Assembly (NCBI GenBank): GCA_021324575.1
Contig: JAJPIW010000099.1
Location: forward strand, 1 to 64,000
Length of the DNA: 64,000 nucleotides
Direction: 5' to 3'
DNA from: Intrasporangiaceae bacterium
GTDB lineage: Bacteria > Actinomycetota > Actinomycetes > Actinomycetales > Dermatophilaceae
Part shown: piece after piece, positions 42,078-50,880 of the stretch
Layout: every line of letters starts with the position of its first letter
Position numbering within the stretch: position 1 is the first letter of the stretch
The notes under the pieces: model-generated
What the model was told of the DNA's origin: nothing
What the model saw: only the letters and a program-made list of their open reading frames with translations
Database searches by the model: none
Made by a program: the position numbers and the translations under genes

Positions 42078-42200
42078 CGGCGAACAACTCCCCTTCCTGG
42101 ACGTGACGTGGCTCTCACTCTATTGCCCTCCGTATGCCGCGCGCAGAAGGGCCACGCGGGCCGGCCGGGGGCGCGACCGGACCACCCGGCATACGACGGA
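42078..42200. promoter_or_regulatory. nuo operon upstream region and menJ 3' region
   Basis: This 123-bp gap must hold the nuo promoter, read to the left. A possible -10 box is TAGAGT on the minus strand at 42117-42122, about 40 bases before the nuoA ATG; no clear -35 box is visible. Two facing copies of the octamer (42132-42139 and 42187-42194) can pair over nine bases and lie just downstream of the menJ stop. Confidence 0.35.
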
Positions 42201-43481
42201 TCAGGCATTGGGCGCCAGCCTGGACATCGCGTTGACGAGCCGGTCGTCGGCGTGGCCGCCGCGGGGTTCGGCGAGGTTGGCCATGATCTTCAGGAGCAGC
42301 CGCATGAGGGCGGTGCGGGGCAGGCCGTACTTCGTCGCGAGCCGCATGACCTCGGGGTGGCCGATGGCGTGGGCGAACCAGCGGCCGAGGGTGAAGTAGC
42401 CGCCGAGCTCGTCCTTCATCACCGTGGTGTAGCCGTGCAGCACGCGGTCCCGCTCGGCGATGGTCGGGCGGGCGAGCGCCTGGACGATGACCTCGGCGCC
42501 GACCCGGGCGGCCTCGAGTGCGTAGTCGATGCCCTCGCCGTTGAACGGGTTGACCATGCCGCCGGCGTCGCCGACGAGGAGGAGGCCATCGGCATACAGA
42601 GGCGTGCGGTTGAAGCCCATCGGGAGGGCGGCGCCGCGGATCGGGCCGGCGCTCTCGTCGTGGGTGAAGGACCAGGAGTCGCCGAGGTCCTCGACCCAGC
42701 GACGCATGACGTCCTTGTAGTCGGTGTTGCCGTAGGCCGCGCTGGTGTCCAGGATGCCGAGACCGACGTTGGCCCGGCCGTCCTCGAGCGGGAAGATCCA
42801 GCCGTAGCCGGGCATGAGCATCCGGCGGCCGTTGTCGTCGGTCGTCCAGAGCTCGAGGTGGGACTCGAGGTAGTCGTCGCGTCGCGGGGTGTCGTAGTAG
42901 GCCCGGACCGCAGTGGCCATCACCCGGTCGGCGCGCTTGGGCCGTCCGGCGGCGACGGCGAGCCTTGAGGAGACCCCGTCCGAGGCGATGACGACCGGGG
43001 CGTGGAAGGTGCGGGTCTCGCCGGTCGCGCGGCCGCGGTCGTCGAGGACCTTGGCGGTGACGCCGTTGACCCGGCCGCTGTCGTCGCGGATCGGGGCGGT
43101 GACGCTGGTGCGCTCGTGCAGCTTGGCGCCGCGGGTCTGCGCGTGGCGGGCGATCGCCTCGTCGAGCTGGGCCCTCGTGCGGACCATCCCGTATGCCGGG
43201 AAGTGGTCGGTCGTCGGCCAGTCGAGCGTGAGCGTGTGGCCGCCGCCGAGAATCCGCAGGCCCTTGGTGCGCTGCCACCCGGTCGTGTCGACGCCGAGGT
43301 GGATGAGCTCGCGCACGGCGCGCGGCGTGAGGCCGTCACCGCAGATCTTGTCGCGAGGGAAGGCGGCCTTGTCGAGGAGGAGGACGTGGCGACCGGCGGC
43401 GGCGAGGTTTGCCGCGGTCGCGCTGCCGCCGGGGCCGGCACCGACAACGATGACATCTGCGGACTCGGTCGCATCGGTCAT
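42201..43481 (-). CDS. menJ: Geranylgeranyl reductase family flavoprotein, probable menaquinone reductase
   Basis: This 426-residue FAD enzyme has the dinucleotide motif VVGAGPGGSATA at the N-terminus, KICGDGLTPRAV near residue 45, and LLVGDAGGMVNPFNGEGIDYALEAA, the second FAD contact. These are the marks of the geranylgeranyl reductase family. In mycobacteria the homologue MenJ saturates one isoprene unit of menaquinone, and the surrounding men genes favour that role over archaeal-type lipid reduction. The ATG at 43481 has GGGAGG eleven bases ahead; the in-frame GTG at 43493 directly abuts that site and is less likely. Confidence 0.85.
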   Translation of the reverse strand: MTDATESADVIVVGAGPGGSATAANLAAAGRHVLLLDKAAFPRDKICGDGLTPRAVRELIHLGVDTTGWQRTKGLRILGGGHTLTLDWPTTDHFPAYGMVRTRAQLDEAIARHAQTRGAKLHERTSVTAPIRDDSGRVNGVTAKVLDDRGRATGETRTFHAPVVIASDGVSSRLAVAAGRPKRADRVMATAVRAYYDTPRRDDYLESHLELWTTDDNGRRMLMPGYGWIFPLEDGRANVGLGILDTSAAYGNTDYKDVMRRWVEDLGDSWSFTHDESAGPIRGAALPMGFNRTPLYADGLLLVGDAGGMVNPFNGEGIDYALEAARVGAEVIVQALARPTIAERDRVLHGYTTVMKDELGGYFTLGRWFAHAIGHPEVMRLATKYGLPRTALMRLLLKIMANLAEPRGGHADDRLVNAMSRLAPNA

Positions 43482-43508
43482 GTCGTGGGGCACCTCCCGT
43501 CGTCGTCG

Positions 43509-43530
43509 AGCCGGCTTGTGAATGTCTTCA
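43509..43530. promoter_or_regulatory. Possible operator upstream of menJ
   Basis: GTGAA and TTCAC form a short perfect inverted repeat with four bases between, a few tens of bases before menJ. It could be a regulator site; it is too short to be certain. Confidence 0.25.
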
Positions 43531-43637
43531 CGAATCAGTCGGCGAGTCTATTCCCGGCCGGGCGCGCCCGCTCCACTTAGGTGCCCCTTACCTCACCCCC
43601 CGTCTCACCCCTGCGGGCGCCCCCGCCCCGGACGGAC

Positions 43638-43779
43638 TTTCCCGCCCCATCCGGGAAAGTCATCTTCGCAAGGGATATCAACCCTTGCCTACCTGGGGTT
43701 TCCCGCCCCATCCGGGAAAGTCATCTTCGCAAGGGATATCAACCCTTGCTTAGATCACTTTCCCGCCCCCGGCGGGAAA
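43638..43779. repeat. Tandem hairpin array (two perfect 51-bp repeats plus a third half)
   Basis: Copies at 43638-43688 and 43699-43749 are identical over 51 bp. Each holds two hairpins: TTTCCCG/CGGGAAA with a seven-base loop, and GCAAGGG/CCCTTGC with loop ATATCAA. A third, shorter unit at 43759-43779 keeps only the first hairpin, with a longer nine-bp stem (TTTCCCGCC/GGCGGGAAA). The units start about 60 bp apart. They lie in the 318-bp gap between the menG stop and the menJ start, both on the minus strand. No open frame of quality covers the gap. The array could stop or process menG transcripts, bind a protein, or be a REP-like mobile repeat. Confidence 0.9.
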
Positions 43780-43799
43780 GTTGAGACGGGTGGGACGGG

Positions 43800-44525
43800 T
43801 CAGGGGGTGGGGGTGGGGGTGGCGGTGGGGTTGGTCGGGTTGGTGGCGCGGTGGAGGGCGACGATCCCGCCGGACAGGTTGCGCCACGAGACGTCGGCCC
43901 AGCCCACCTCCTGGATCTTGGCGGCCATGGCTCGCTGGTCCGGCCAGGCCTGGATCGACTCGGCGAGGTAGACGTAGGACTCGGGGTTGGAGCTGACCCG
44001 GCGGGCGATCGGGGGAAGCGAGCGCATGAGGTACTCGCTGTAGACCTTGCGGAATGCGGCGTTGACCGGCTGGCTAAACTCGCAGATCACCAGCCGACCG
44101 CCCGGCTTGGTGACCCTCCGGAACTCGGCGAGCGCGGCGGTGGGATCGGCGACGTTGCGCAGCCCGAAGCTCATCGTCACCGCGTCGAACGCCGCGTCGG
44201 CGAAAGGCAGCCGCATCGCGTCGGCGGCTGTGAACCCCAGGTCGGGGCGGCGGTGGTGCCCGACCCGGAGCATGCCGAGCGAGAAGTCGGCCGGGACCAC
44301 GTCGACCCCGTGGTCGGCGAACGGCTCGCTCGAGGTGCCGGTGCCGGCCGCGATGTCGAGGACGACGTCACCACGATGGGCCTCGACGGCGGCGATGACG
44401 GCACGTCGCCAGAGCCGGTCCTGCCCCAGCGAGAGCACGTCGTTGGTGACGTCGTACCTCCCCGCGACGTCGTCGAACATCGCGGCGACGTCCTTGGGAT
44501 CCTTGTCGAGGCTGGCGCGGGTCAT
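43800..44525 (-). CDS. menG: Demethylmenaquinone methyltransferase
   Basis: This 241-residue SAM-dependent methyltransferase of the UbiE/MenG family shows the SAM motif [17 protein letters not shown] near residues 51-67. [11 protein letters not shown] and [36 protein letters not shown] follow, all typical. It adds the final methyl group to demethylmenaquinone. The frame is open upstream to 44612, but the ATG at 44525 fits the family start. A repetitive Asn/Pro/Thr tail ([11 protein letters not shown]) ends the protein, coded by a GGTGGGGGT-type repeat. A CACAAT box six bases before the ATG suggests a leaderless mRNA. Confidence 0.93.
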   Translation of the reverse strand: MTRASLDKDPKDVAAMFDDVAGRYDVTNDVLSLGQDRLWRRAVIAAVEAHRGDVVLDIAAGTGTSSEPFADHGVDVVPADFSLGMLRVGHHRRPDLGFTAADAMRLPFADAAFDAVTMSFGLRNVADPTAALAEFRRVTKPGGRLVICEFSQPVNAAFRKVYSEYLMRSLPPIARRVSSNPESYVYLAESIQAWPDQRAMAAKIQEVGWADVSWRNLSGGIVALHRATNPTNPTATPTPTP

Positions 44526-44558
44526 GGCGACATTGTGGCCGACGTAGGCTGTCCGGCG
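44526..44558. promoter_or_regulatory. Very short divergent menG/menF promoter region
   Basis: Only 33 bases separate the two divergent start codons. A TAGGCT box (44545-44550) ends eight bases before the menF ATG, and a CACAAT box on the other strand (44532-44537) ends six bases before the menG ATG. Both transcripts would be leaderless and their promoters must overlap, so transcription of the two genes should compete. Confidence 0.55.
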
Positions 44559-45866
44559 ATGACCACGGTCCCGTCCCCCGGCGAGCCGGCACCCGCCGCG
44601 CTGCCCGATCACGCCCCGCTCGTCGTCCGCACGGTCCGGCTGCCACCGGCCACCGCGGCGGCGCTGCTCACCCTGCTGCCTGCCCTTCCTCCGACCCAGC
44701 TGTCGTCGTGGGTACGCCGCGGCGAAGGAGTCGTCGGCTGGGGCCGCGCCGCCGAGTTCGCCTCGTCCGGCCCCGAGCGGTTCGCCGACGCCGAACGCTG
44801 GTGGCGGGCCACCGCCTCGGCCGCGGTGGTTCGCAACGAGGTCGGCGGCAGCGGGACCGGCCCGGTCGCCTTCGGGTCGTTCTCGTATGCCGCGGACTCA
44901 CCAGCCGGGGCTGTCCTCGTCGTGCCTGAGGTCGTCGTCGGCCTGCGCGGCAACACGGCCTGGCTGACGACCGTGGCACGCGGAGCCGGCCTCCCGGGAA
45001 CGGTGAGCGTCCAGCCGACCGAGGCGCCGACGGCTCCACGGGACGTCGCCTTCGCCGACGGCTCCCGCTCCGCCGCCGAGTGGGAGGTCGTCGTCGCCGA
45101 GGCCGTCGAGCGGATCAACGGCGGCAGCCTGGACAAGGTCGTCCTGGCCCGTGACCTCGAGGCCGACGCGGCCGAGCCGATCGATGCCCGTTGGCTGCTC
45201 CAACGCCTCGGTGAGCGCTACGACAACACGTGGGTCTTCGCCGTCGACGGTCTCGTGGGCGCGACACCGGAGCTCCTCGTCCGCCTCGAACGCGGCCTGG
45301 TCACCTCCCGCGTCCTCGCCGGCACGATCCGCCGGACCGGGGACGACGACCACGACCTGGCCCTGGCCGGCTCGCTCGCCCGCTCCTCCAAGGACCTCGA
45401 GGAGCACGAGTACGCCGTCCGCTCGGTCGCCGAGGCGCTCCGCCCGCACTGCTCGTCCATGAACGTGCCGGAGTCGCCGTTCGTGCTCCACCTCACCAAC
45501 GTCATGCACCTGGCAACCGACGTCGCGGGGGTGCTGTCCGACGACACGACCTCGCTCGGGCTCGCGGCCTCGCTCCACCCGTCCGCCGCGGTGTGCGGAA
45601 CCCCCACAGCTGTCGCGGATGCGCTCATCACCGAGCTCGAAGGCATGGACCGCGGCCGGTATGCCGGTCCGGTCGGCTGGCTCGACGCCAGTGGCGACGG
45701 CGAGTGGGGCATCGCCCTGCGCTGCGCGGCATACGACACCGGCGACTCCCGCCGTCTCCGTCTCTTTGCCGGATGCGGCATCGTCGCGGGGTCCGACCCG
45801 GAGGCCGAGGTCGCCGAGTCCGACGCCAAGCTGGTCCCGATGCGGGACGCCCTCAGCGCGTCCTGA
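44559..45866 (+). CDS. menF: Isochorismate synthase
   Basis: This 435-residue chorismate-binding enzyme converts chorismate to isochorismate, the first menaquinone step. The C-terminal catalytic domain includes [56 protein letters not shown], and the late [10 protein letters not shown] and [24 protein letters not shown] with Mg2+-binding glutamates. It could instead be an EntC/DhbC-type enzyme for siderophores, but the men context decides. Its 3' end overlaps the convergent menD gene by 14 bp. Confidence 0.9.
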   Translation: MTTVPSPGEPAPAALPDHAPLVVRTVRLPPATAAALLTLLPALPPTQLSSWVRRGEGVVGWGRAAEFASSGPERFADAERWWRATASAAVVRNEVGGSGTGPVAFGSFSYAADSPAGAVLVVPEVVVGLRGNTAWLTTVARGAGLPGTVSVQPTEAPTAPRDVAFADGSRSAAEWEVVVAEAVERINGGSLDKVVLARDLEADAAEPIDARWLLQRLGERYDNTWVFAVDGLVGATPELLVRLERGLVTSRVLAGTIRRTGDDDHDLALAGSLARSSKDLEEHEYAVRSVAEALRPHCSSMNVPESPFVLHLTNVMHLATDVAGVLSDDTTSLGLAASLHPSAAVCGTPTAVADALITELEGMDRGRYAGPVGWLDASGDGEWGIALRCAAYDTGDSRRLRLFAGCGIVAGSDPEAEVAESDAKLVPMRDALSAS

Positions 45867-47781
45867 GCTCGGCAGCGTCGGCGCGACGGCTGCTCCGGTC
45901 CGCGTCGATCTCCACGACGCTGATCCCGCTCGGCTGTGCCGCAACGGTTTTCGCGAATGCCTCGGCAGTGTGGACCTGCGAGTGACGTATGCCGTGGGCC
46001 GCGCACAGCGCTGCCAGATCGGTGCCGGTGGGCGTCCCGAAGAGGCGCTCGAAGTCTGCAGCCCGCTCGGGTGATCCGGGCTCCAGCACGTGGAAGATTC
46101 CGCCGCCGTCGTCGTTGACCACGACCACGGTGAGGTTCGGACGCGGCTCTGTGGGGCCGATGAGCAGACCGTTGGCGTCGTGGAGAAAGGTGAGGTCGCC
46201 CATGAGCGCGTATGCCGGTCGCTCGGGTTCGGCGAGGGCCAGGCCGACGGCGGTCGAGACGCAGCCGTCGATGCCGGCCAGGCCGCGGCTGGCGACGATG
46301 TCGAGGGTTTGCGCCCGCGGACCCAGGGCGATGTCGAGGTCACGCGGGGCGTTCGACGAGCCGACGAAGAGCAGCGCGCCGGCGGGCAGGGCCGCCCCGA
46401 GGGTTCGTGCGATGGCAGCGCCGGACGGCCACTGCGGTGGCTCAACGACGAGCGATGCCTCGATCTCGGCACCCCGCTCGAACCAGGCGCCCGCCCAGTC
46501 ACGGTCCACCGGTCGGGTTGCCCGCGAGTCACCACGCGCCGACAGATCCGTGAGCACCGACGAGGGCACGCGCTCGGATTCCCGCTCCGGAACGCTCCAG
46601 TCCAGGCCCGACTCGATGATGACGCGCCGCATCCTCGGCCGCCGGACGAGCGCCGACACCGGCCGAGAGAGGGTCGGCCGACCGACGATGACGACGCAGT
46701 CTGGCTCGTGGGCGTCGACGAACTCTTGGTCACCGAGGGCAAGCACCCCGTGCTGGACGACGCCTCCGCGGGGATGCGGCCCAAAGGGCTCGGCAACGAC
46801 CGGCAGCCTGTGCCGTGCGGCCCAGCCCAAGGCGACCTCTGCCTGCCCGACACGCGGTAGGTCCCCCATGATGACGAGCGTGCGCTCCGGGAGCACCAGC
46901 GCGGGGACGGCGTCCCGACCGCCCTGACCGTCGTCGAAGCCGTCGCTGGCGGAGCCGAACCACCCGTACGCCGACGTGGCTCCGGACTGCGCGCTGAGCC
47001 ACGTCTCCACGTAGGTGGAGTGGCTCGACTCCCTGGGCGGGGTCGGAACCGTCGGAAGGGCATTCGGCGTCATCGCATCGTCGACTCCGACGACAGCGAG
47101 AGCAGAGTCCTCCACGTCCGGCACGAGCGGCTCGCGGAACTGGATGTTGAGGTGCACGGGGCCCGCACCAACGCCCGGGAACGACAGGGCCGTGCCGCCC
47201 GCCGCGTTGACGAGCGCGGCGACCGACGACCGGAGCCGTGCTGCTCCCTGATCGCGAGCCCACTCGTCGTCGGTGTCGACGACGGGCTCCATGTCCTGTC
47301 GGACGAGCCGTCCCTCGACCGTCGTGGCGATGGGCATCGTGTCGGGGGCCGAATCCGGCCACGACAGCGGCGCGAGGTCTGCTTCGGCGCGCAGTGCACC
47401 GGCGAAGATCCCGGGCTGGGTCGTCGTCTGGTTGGCACCGCTCCCCCGCAGCTCGGCCGGCCGGTCCGCCGACAGGACGATGAGTGGGACGCGGGCATGG
47501 TGCGCCTCGAGCACGGCGGGGTGCAGGTTCGCCACCGCTGTGCCCGATGTCGTGACCACCACGGCTGGCACCCCGGTTCGCTTGCCCAGCCCCAGGGCGA
47601 GGAAGCCCGCCGACCGTTCGTCGACCCGCACGTGCAGGCGGAGGCGACCGGCTCGCTCGGCGGAGCGGACGGCATACGCGATCGGCGCCGACCGCGAGCC
47701 CGGGCAGAGGACGATCTCGCGAACCCCAGCGTCGACGAGAGCGTCGACGATGGCCACCGCCGCGGCGGTCGAGGGGTTCAC
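45853..47781 (-). CDS. menD: SEPHCHC synthase (2-succinyl-5-enolpyruvyl-6-hydroxy-3-cyclohexene-1-carboxylate synthase)
   Basis: This 642-residue ThDP enzyme joins isochorismate and 2-oxoglutarate with loss of CO2. It begins with VLCPGSRSAPIAYA (residues 25-38), then the conserved glutamate in RVDERSAGFLALGLG, and TTSGTAVANLHPAVLEAHHARVPL. The C-terminal ThDP/Mg2+ site is LMGDLTFLHDANGLL and VVNDDGGGIF. The GTG start has a CACAAT box eight bases upstream, like menG. A nearby source of 2-oxoglutarate chemistry (KorAB) is coincidental as far as the sequence shows. Confidence 0.95.
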   Translation of the reverse strand: MNPSTAAAVAIVDALVDAGVREIVLCPGSRSAPIAYAVRSAERAGRLRLHVRVDERSAGFLALGLGKRTGVPAVVVTTSGTAVANLHPAVLEAHHARVPLIVLSADRPAELRGSGANQTTTQPGIFAGALRAEADLAPLSWPDSAPDTMPIATTVEGRLVRQDMEPVVDTDDEWARDQGAARLRSSVAALVNAAGGTALSFPGVGAGPVHLNIQFREPLVPDVEDSALAVVGVDDAMTPNALPTVPTPPRESSHSTYVETWLSAQSGATSAYGWFGSASDGFDDGQGGRDAVPALVLPERTLVIMGDLPRVGQAEVALGWAARHRLPVVAEPFGPHPRGGVVQHGVLALGDQEFVDAHEPDCVVIVGRPTLSRPVSALVRRPRMRRVIIESGLDWSVPERESERVPSSVLTDLSARGDSRATRPVDRDWAGAWFERGAEIEASLVVEPPQWPSGAAIARTLGAALPAGALLFVGSSNAPRDLDIALGPRAQTLDIVASRGLAGIDGCVSTAVGLALAEPERPAYALMGDLTFLHDANGLLIGPTEPRPNLTVVVVNDDGGGIFHVLEPGSPERAADFERLFGTPTGTDLAALCAAHGIRHSQVHTAEAFAKTVAAQPSGISVVEIDADRSSRRADAAELRTR

Positions 47782-47789
47782 GCTGGCCG

Positions 47790-47795
47790 ATTGTG
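47790..47795 (-). promoter_or_regulatory. Possible leaderless -10 box of menD
   Basis: CACAAT on the minus strand ends eight bases before the menD GTG. The same hexamer, six bases from the start, precedes menG, so the two may share a sigma factor preference. Confidence 0.4.
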
Positions 47796-47811
47796 CCAGC
47801 CGCCCTGATGG

Positions 47812-49350
47812 TCACCGCCGCGCCTCGACTGATGACAGCGGCTCGGTCGGCAGGCGGGTGATGCGGAAGTCGGTGACCTGTGCCGGTCGGTCACCGCCGA
47901 AGAAGGGTGCGGCTCCGCGCGCCCAGGCGTCGAGCGACGCCGACTCGTGCGTCGCGATGGCGCCGTCGACCTCCTCGGCCGTCGTGAGGTAGATGCTCGA
48001 GCCGTGACTGGCGCCGGCACTGACCGGCGCGCCGCGCTCGCGCAGGTCGGCGCGCACGGTGGTCCACGTCGGGCGGTCGGGGTTGGCGGAGCCGTCGAGA
48101 CGCGGCACCGGGTCCTGCACGTGCTCGAGCGACAGCACAGGGACCGACGGTGGGATCGGGAAGCCGGCGATGGGTGACCCGGCGGTCACAATCTGGAGCC
48201 GAGGGTGCGAGGCGCGGAAGGCCGGGTCACTGGCCAGCGAGGCCGAGATGATGCCACCCTGGCTGTGGCCGGACAACAGGACCGGATCGTCGCGGCCGGT
48301 CGCTCCAGCCCGGCCCGCCGCCGCCATCGCCTGCTCGAGGGCACGCCTCGTCCCCACCGCGGCCAGGGTCGCCGCACCGGTCATCGCTGAGACATCGGTG
48401 GACAGGTCGAAGGGGTTGCCACCGGGCCGCGGATCCCAGTCCTGGGTACCGGGGACCTGCACGACCCACGCCGACGAGCCGTCGGGCTGCGGAATCCGGG
48501 TGACCCTGACCCGCCCCGGCTCGCTCGGGTCCCCGAGATCGACGGCGTCGGTCAGCAGGCCGGCGAGTCCGGTGGGGGCATGACCGGCCAGGTCGGCGGC
48601 GCGCGGAAGAGCCGTGACGGACACCCCGGCATACGCCACGCTCTCATCAAGGGCGCCGGCCATCGCGCCGACCTGCTCGAGGACGGCAGTGGCCTCCCGC
48701 TCGTCCCCCGGGGGCCAGACCACCCCAGCCTGGTACGAGGCCGCGACGAGCACGATCGCGCACATCGGGTCGGCCGCCAGGCCGCGGAGCAGCGCGTCGG
48801 ACCCACCGGCGAGCAGGTCGACCGCCCAGGGCACCCGGTAGGCGGCCTCGTCGAGCAGGCTGGCGACCTGGGCCGGACCGACGACCCGCCCCGCTGGCGA
48901 CGCGAAGGCAGTGAGACCGATCGCCCCCAGCCCGAGGAGCAGGGCCGGCGCGGCCATCCCGACCTCGGACATGACGAGGTCCTCGGCGTCACGGACCAGC
49001 ATCACGGCCGCTCGGTCGGCAGCCCGGTAGGCGCCCACGACCTCGCGGACGGTTGAGGCCAGCAGGGCCAGAGCGGCCGCTTCACCGCCCGCCCCCGTGG
49101 CACCGACCAGCCCCAGGGCATGCCGCTCCACCTGGGCCACAGCCGCTCCCGCGGCCGCCGCCAGGTGTGGCGCCCGGACGGCGATCCTCACAGCTGCCTC
49201 GGCCAGGGCCGGGCTGGCTCCGGTGGCCAGCGCCCGCCCCGCGCAGCCGAGCAGGTGCTGCCCGATGGCGTCCAGTGTCCACGCCGCCGCGTCGAGGTCG
49301 TCGAGCTCGGCCGCGGTCCCACCGGCCCCGCCGCTGACGTCGATGCTCAC
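47812..49350 (-). CDS. Alpha/beta hydrolase with helical N-terminal domain
   Basis: This 512-residue protein has an alanine-rich helical N-terminal half (about residues 1-230) with hydrophobic stretches such as MAAPALLLGLGAIGLTAFA. A C-terminal hydrolase domain follows, with the nucleophile elbow LLSGHSQGG (Ser363), preceded by VVQVPGTQDW and followed by ITAGSP-like strands; the Asp/His pair cannot be fixed with certainty. The GTG start overlaps the stop of a WXG100-like gene. The helical N-terminus plus that partner resembles secreted hydrolases linked to type VII secretion, but no secretion machinery lies in the window. Substrate unknown. Confidence 0.65.
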   Translation of the reverse strand: MSIDVSGGAGGTAAELDDLDAAAWTLDAIGQHLLGCAGRALATGASPALAEAAVRIAVRAPHLAAAAGAAVAQVERHALGLVGATGAGGEAAALALLASTVREVVGAYRAADRAAVMLVRDAEDLVMSEVGMAAPALLLGLGAIGLTAFASPAGRVVGPAQVASLLDEAAYRVPWAVDLLAGGSDALLRGLAADPMCAIVLVAASYQAGVVWPPGDEREATAVLEQVGAMAGALDESVAYAGVSVTALPRAADLAGHAPTGLAGLLTDAVDLGDPSEPGRVRVTRIPQPDGSSAWVVQVPGTQDWDPRPGGNPFDLSTDVSAMTGAATLAAVGTRRALEQAMAAAGRAGATGRDDPVLLSGHSQGGIISASLASDPAFRASHPRLQIVTAGSPIAGFPIPPSVPVLSLEHVQDPVPRLDGSANPDRPTWTTVRADLRERGAPVSAGASHGSSIYLTTAEEVDGAIATHESASLDAWARGAAPFFGGDRPAQVTDFRITRLPTEPLSSVEARR

Positions 49351-49598
49351 GTCGGCTCCTCGGACCGTTGCAGGACGCTCAACAGGTGCTCGAGCCAGAA
49401 CGCGAGAACCTCGAACCGACCGGCGAGGAGCCGCAGCTGGTGGGCGCGCCGCGCCGTCTGCTCCCGGAAGCGCTGGGACGCGAACGAACGCCATCGGATG
49501 TCGTCCAGGGCAAGCACCTGCGTGGCGGCCAGCCGGCAGCGCTCGGCGTCGAACCGGGCGCGGGCCACCAGGTGCGCGAGGTCGCCGTCGATGTCCAT
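49347..49598 (-). CDS. WXG100-like small helical protein
   Basis: This 83-residue protein is predicted all-helical, with a central WRSFASQRFREQ turn of WxG/WxS type, then heptad-like leucines to the end. That pattern resembles the WXG100/Esx superfamily, with Ser replacing the usual Gly. The ATG at 49598, with GTGGAG just ahead, is preferred over a GTG 36 bases upstream. It overlaps the alpha/beta hydrolase gene by GTGA, so the two are made together and probably interact, perhaps as chaperone and cargo. The assignment is tentative. Confidence 0.5.
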   Translation of the reverse strand: MDIDGDLAHLVARARFDAERCRLAATQVLALDDIRWRSFASQRFREQTARRAHQLRLLAGRFEVLAFWLEHLLSVLQRSEEPT

Positions 49599-49714
49599 GG
49601 CTCCACCCAACGCCGGTCCGACCGGCCGAACCAAGTAGGTCCGGTGAGGCTGTGGAGAACCCCGGTCCTGTCATGGGCCTGTGGAAGAGCCCCTCCGCCG
49701 ATGGGCCCCCGGCC

Positions 49715-50455
49715 TCAGCCGGTGGCCACCCAGGCGCTGCTCGGAGTCCGGTCGGTGAGGCAGTAGGCGAAGCCGGCCGGGTCGCGCAGCACGCTCCAGA
49801 AGTCGCGCTCGCTCTCGAGCGCCGCTCCCAACCGGAGGTGGCGCGACTGGGTCGCGGCCCGGTCGACGCACGCGAGGTCGACGTGCCCGCGGACCGGACC
49901 GGCCGCATCGCCCAGGCGTTGGAAGAGCAGACGCAGCGGCATCCGTCGGGGGCGTCGCAGGTAGCCGAACTCTGCGAGCGCGGAGGCGACGAACTCCCAA
50001 CCGGTGAGCGCGGCCCAGAACGCCACCTCGGCGTCGTGCGCGGCCAGGGGCAGGTCCAGACAGACCTGGTCGAGCAGGTCTGCCTGACCCTCACGGACCT
50101 GCTCGCTCTCGCCGTGGGCGCGGGTGAGGCAGAAGGTGAAGCCGCCGGGGGACCGCATGACGACATAGCCGAGGTCGGCGACGACCGTCGCGCCGAGGTC
50201 GGCGGCGGCCCGTGCCGCGACCCGGGGATCGTCCACATCGAGGTCGAGGTGCACTCCCCCGCCGTGTCGGACCCGCTGGAGCTTGACCCACGGATCGCCG
50301 TATGCCGGTGTGAGAGTGGCGAACTCGCCGTCGTCTCCCCGTCGCGGAGACAGGCGCGAGCGGGTCGCCGCCGCCCAGAACTCCCACGTCGCGTCAGCGG
50401 CGGGGCCGGGCACGTCGAGGAAGACCCACATCCAGCGGACGGTGACGGCAGGCAT
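49715..50455 (-). CDS. VOC superfamily protein with two glyoxalase-like domains
   Basis: This 246-residue protein holds two repeated glyoxalase/bleomycin-resistance-like halves. The first half has WMWVFLDVPGP and GGGVHLDLDVDD, then VMRSPGGFTFCL. The second has QVCLDLPLAAHDAEVAFWAALTGWEF, RGHVDLACVDR and VLRDPAGFAYCLT. The putative metal ligands (His in VHLDLD and in GHVDLA, with Glu/Gln positions) are only partly present, so catalysis is uncertain. It lies in a minus-strand string between menC and menD with a second VOC gene. Function unknown. Confidence 0.75.
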   Translation of the reverse strand: MPAVTVRWMWVFLDVPGPAADATWEFWAAATRSRLSPRRGDDGEFATLTPAYGDPWVKLQRVRHGGGVHLDLDVDDPRVAARAAADLGATVVADLGYVVMRSPGGFTFCLTRAHGESEQVREGQADLLDQVCLDLPLAAHDAEVAFWAALTGWEFVASALAEFGYLRRPRRMPLRLLFQRLGDAAGPVRGHVDLACVDRAATQSRHLRLGAALESERDFWSVLRDPAGFAYCLTDRTPSSAWVATG

Positions 50456-50465
50456 GCCGACCCGG

Positions 50466-50876
50466 TCAGCTGTCGCGGGTCGAGAGCACGCAGAACTCGT
50501 TGCCCTCAGGATCGGCGAGGACGGTCCACGACACGCCCTCCTGCTCGCTCTGCCCGATCTCGACGGGCGTCGCGCCGCGGGCGATGAGGGCGGCGACCTC
50601 GGCGTCGCGGTCCTGACTCGTGTGCGGGGCGAGGTCGATGTGCAACCGGTTCTTGAGGGTCTTGCCCTCGGGCACCGGGACGAAGGTGAGACCCAGCCCG
50701 GCCGCCGCCCACTTCGCCGGGTCGGTGATCGGGTCCTCGCTCATGCCCGGCGGGATGATCACCACCTCGTGGTCGTCTTCGTAGACGATCCGGTAGTCAA
50801 GGGTCTCGGCCCACCAACGGGCCAGGGCAGCGACGTCGTGGCTGTCGACGACGACGGAGTACCAGCGAAGGCTCAT
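50466..50876 (-). CDS. VOC superfamily (glyoxalase-like) protein
   Basis: This 136-residue single VOC unit starts MSLRWYSVVVDSHDVAALARWWAETLDY. It has RLHIDLAPHTSQDRDAEVAALIARGAT and ends VLADPEGNEFCVLS, a standard pattern. The ATG at 50876 lies four bases after the menC stop, so it is probably cotranscribed with menC; the longer open frame upstream only reads menC in another phase. Substrate unknown. Confidence 0.78.
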   Translation of the reverse strand: MSLRWYSVVVDSHDVAALARWWAETLDYRIVYEDDHEVVIIPPGMSEDPITDPAKWAAAGLGLTFVPVPEGKTLKNRLHIDLAPHTSQDRDAEVAALIARGATPVEIGQSEQEGVSWTVLADPEGNEFCVLSTRDS

Positions 50877-50880
50877 GGGT

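Noticed and set aside
42117-42122. Confident promoter for the nuo operon
   Set aside because: TAGAGT is only a plausible -10 box; no -35 box was found and alternatives nearby are equally good, so it is kept as a low-confidence note only.
43638-43779. Possible CRISPR array
   Set aside because: Units are 51 bp with nine- to ten-base spacers and internal hairpins, only two full copies, and no cas genes nearby.
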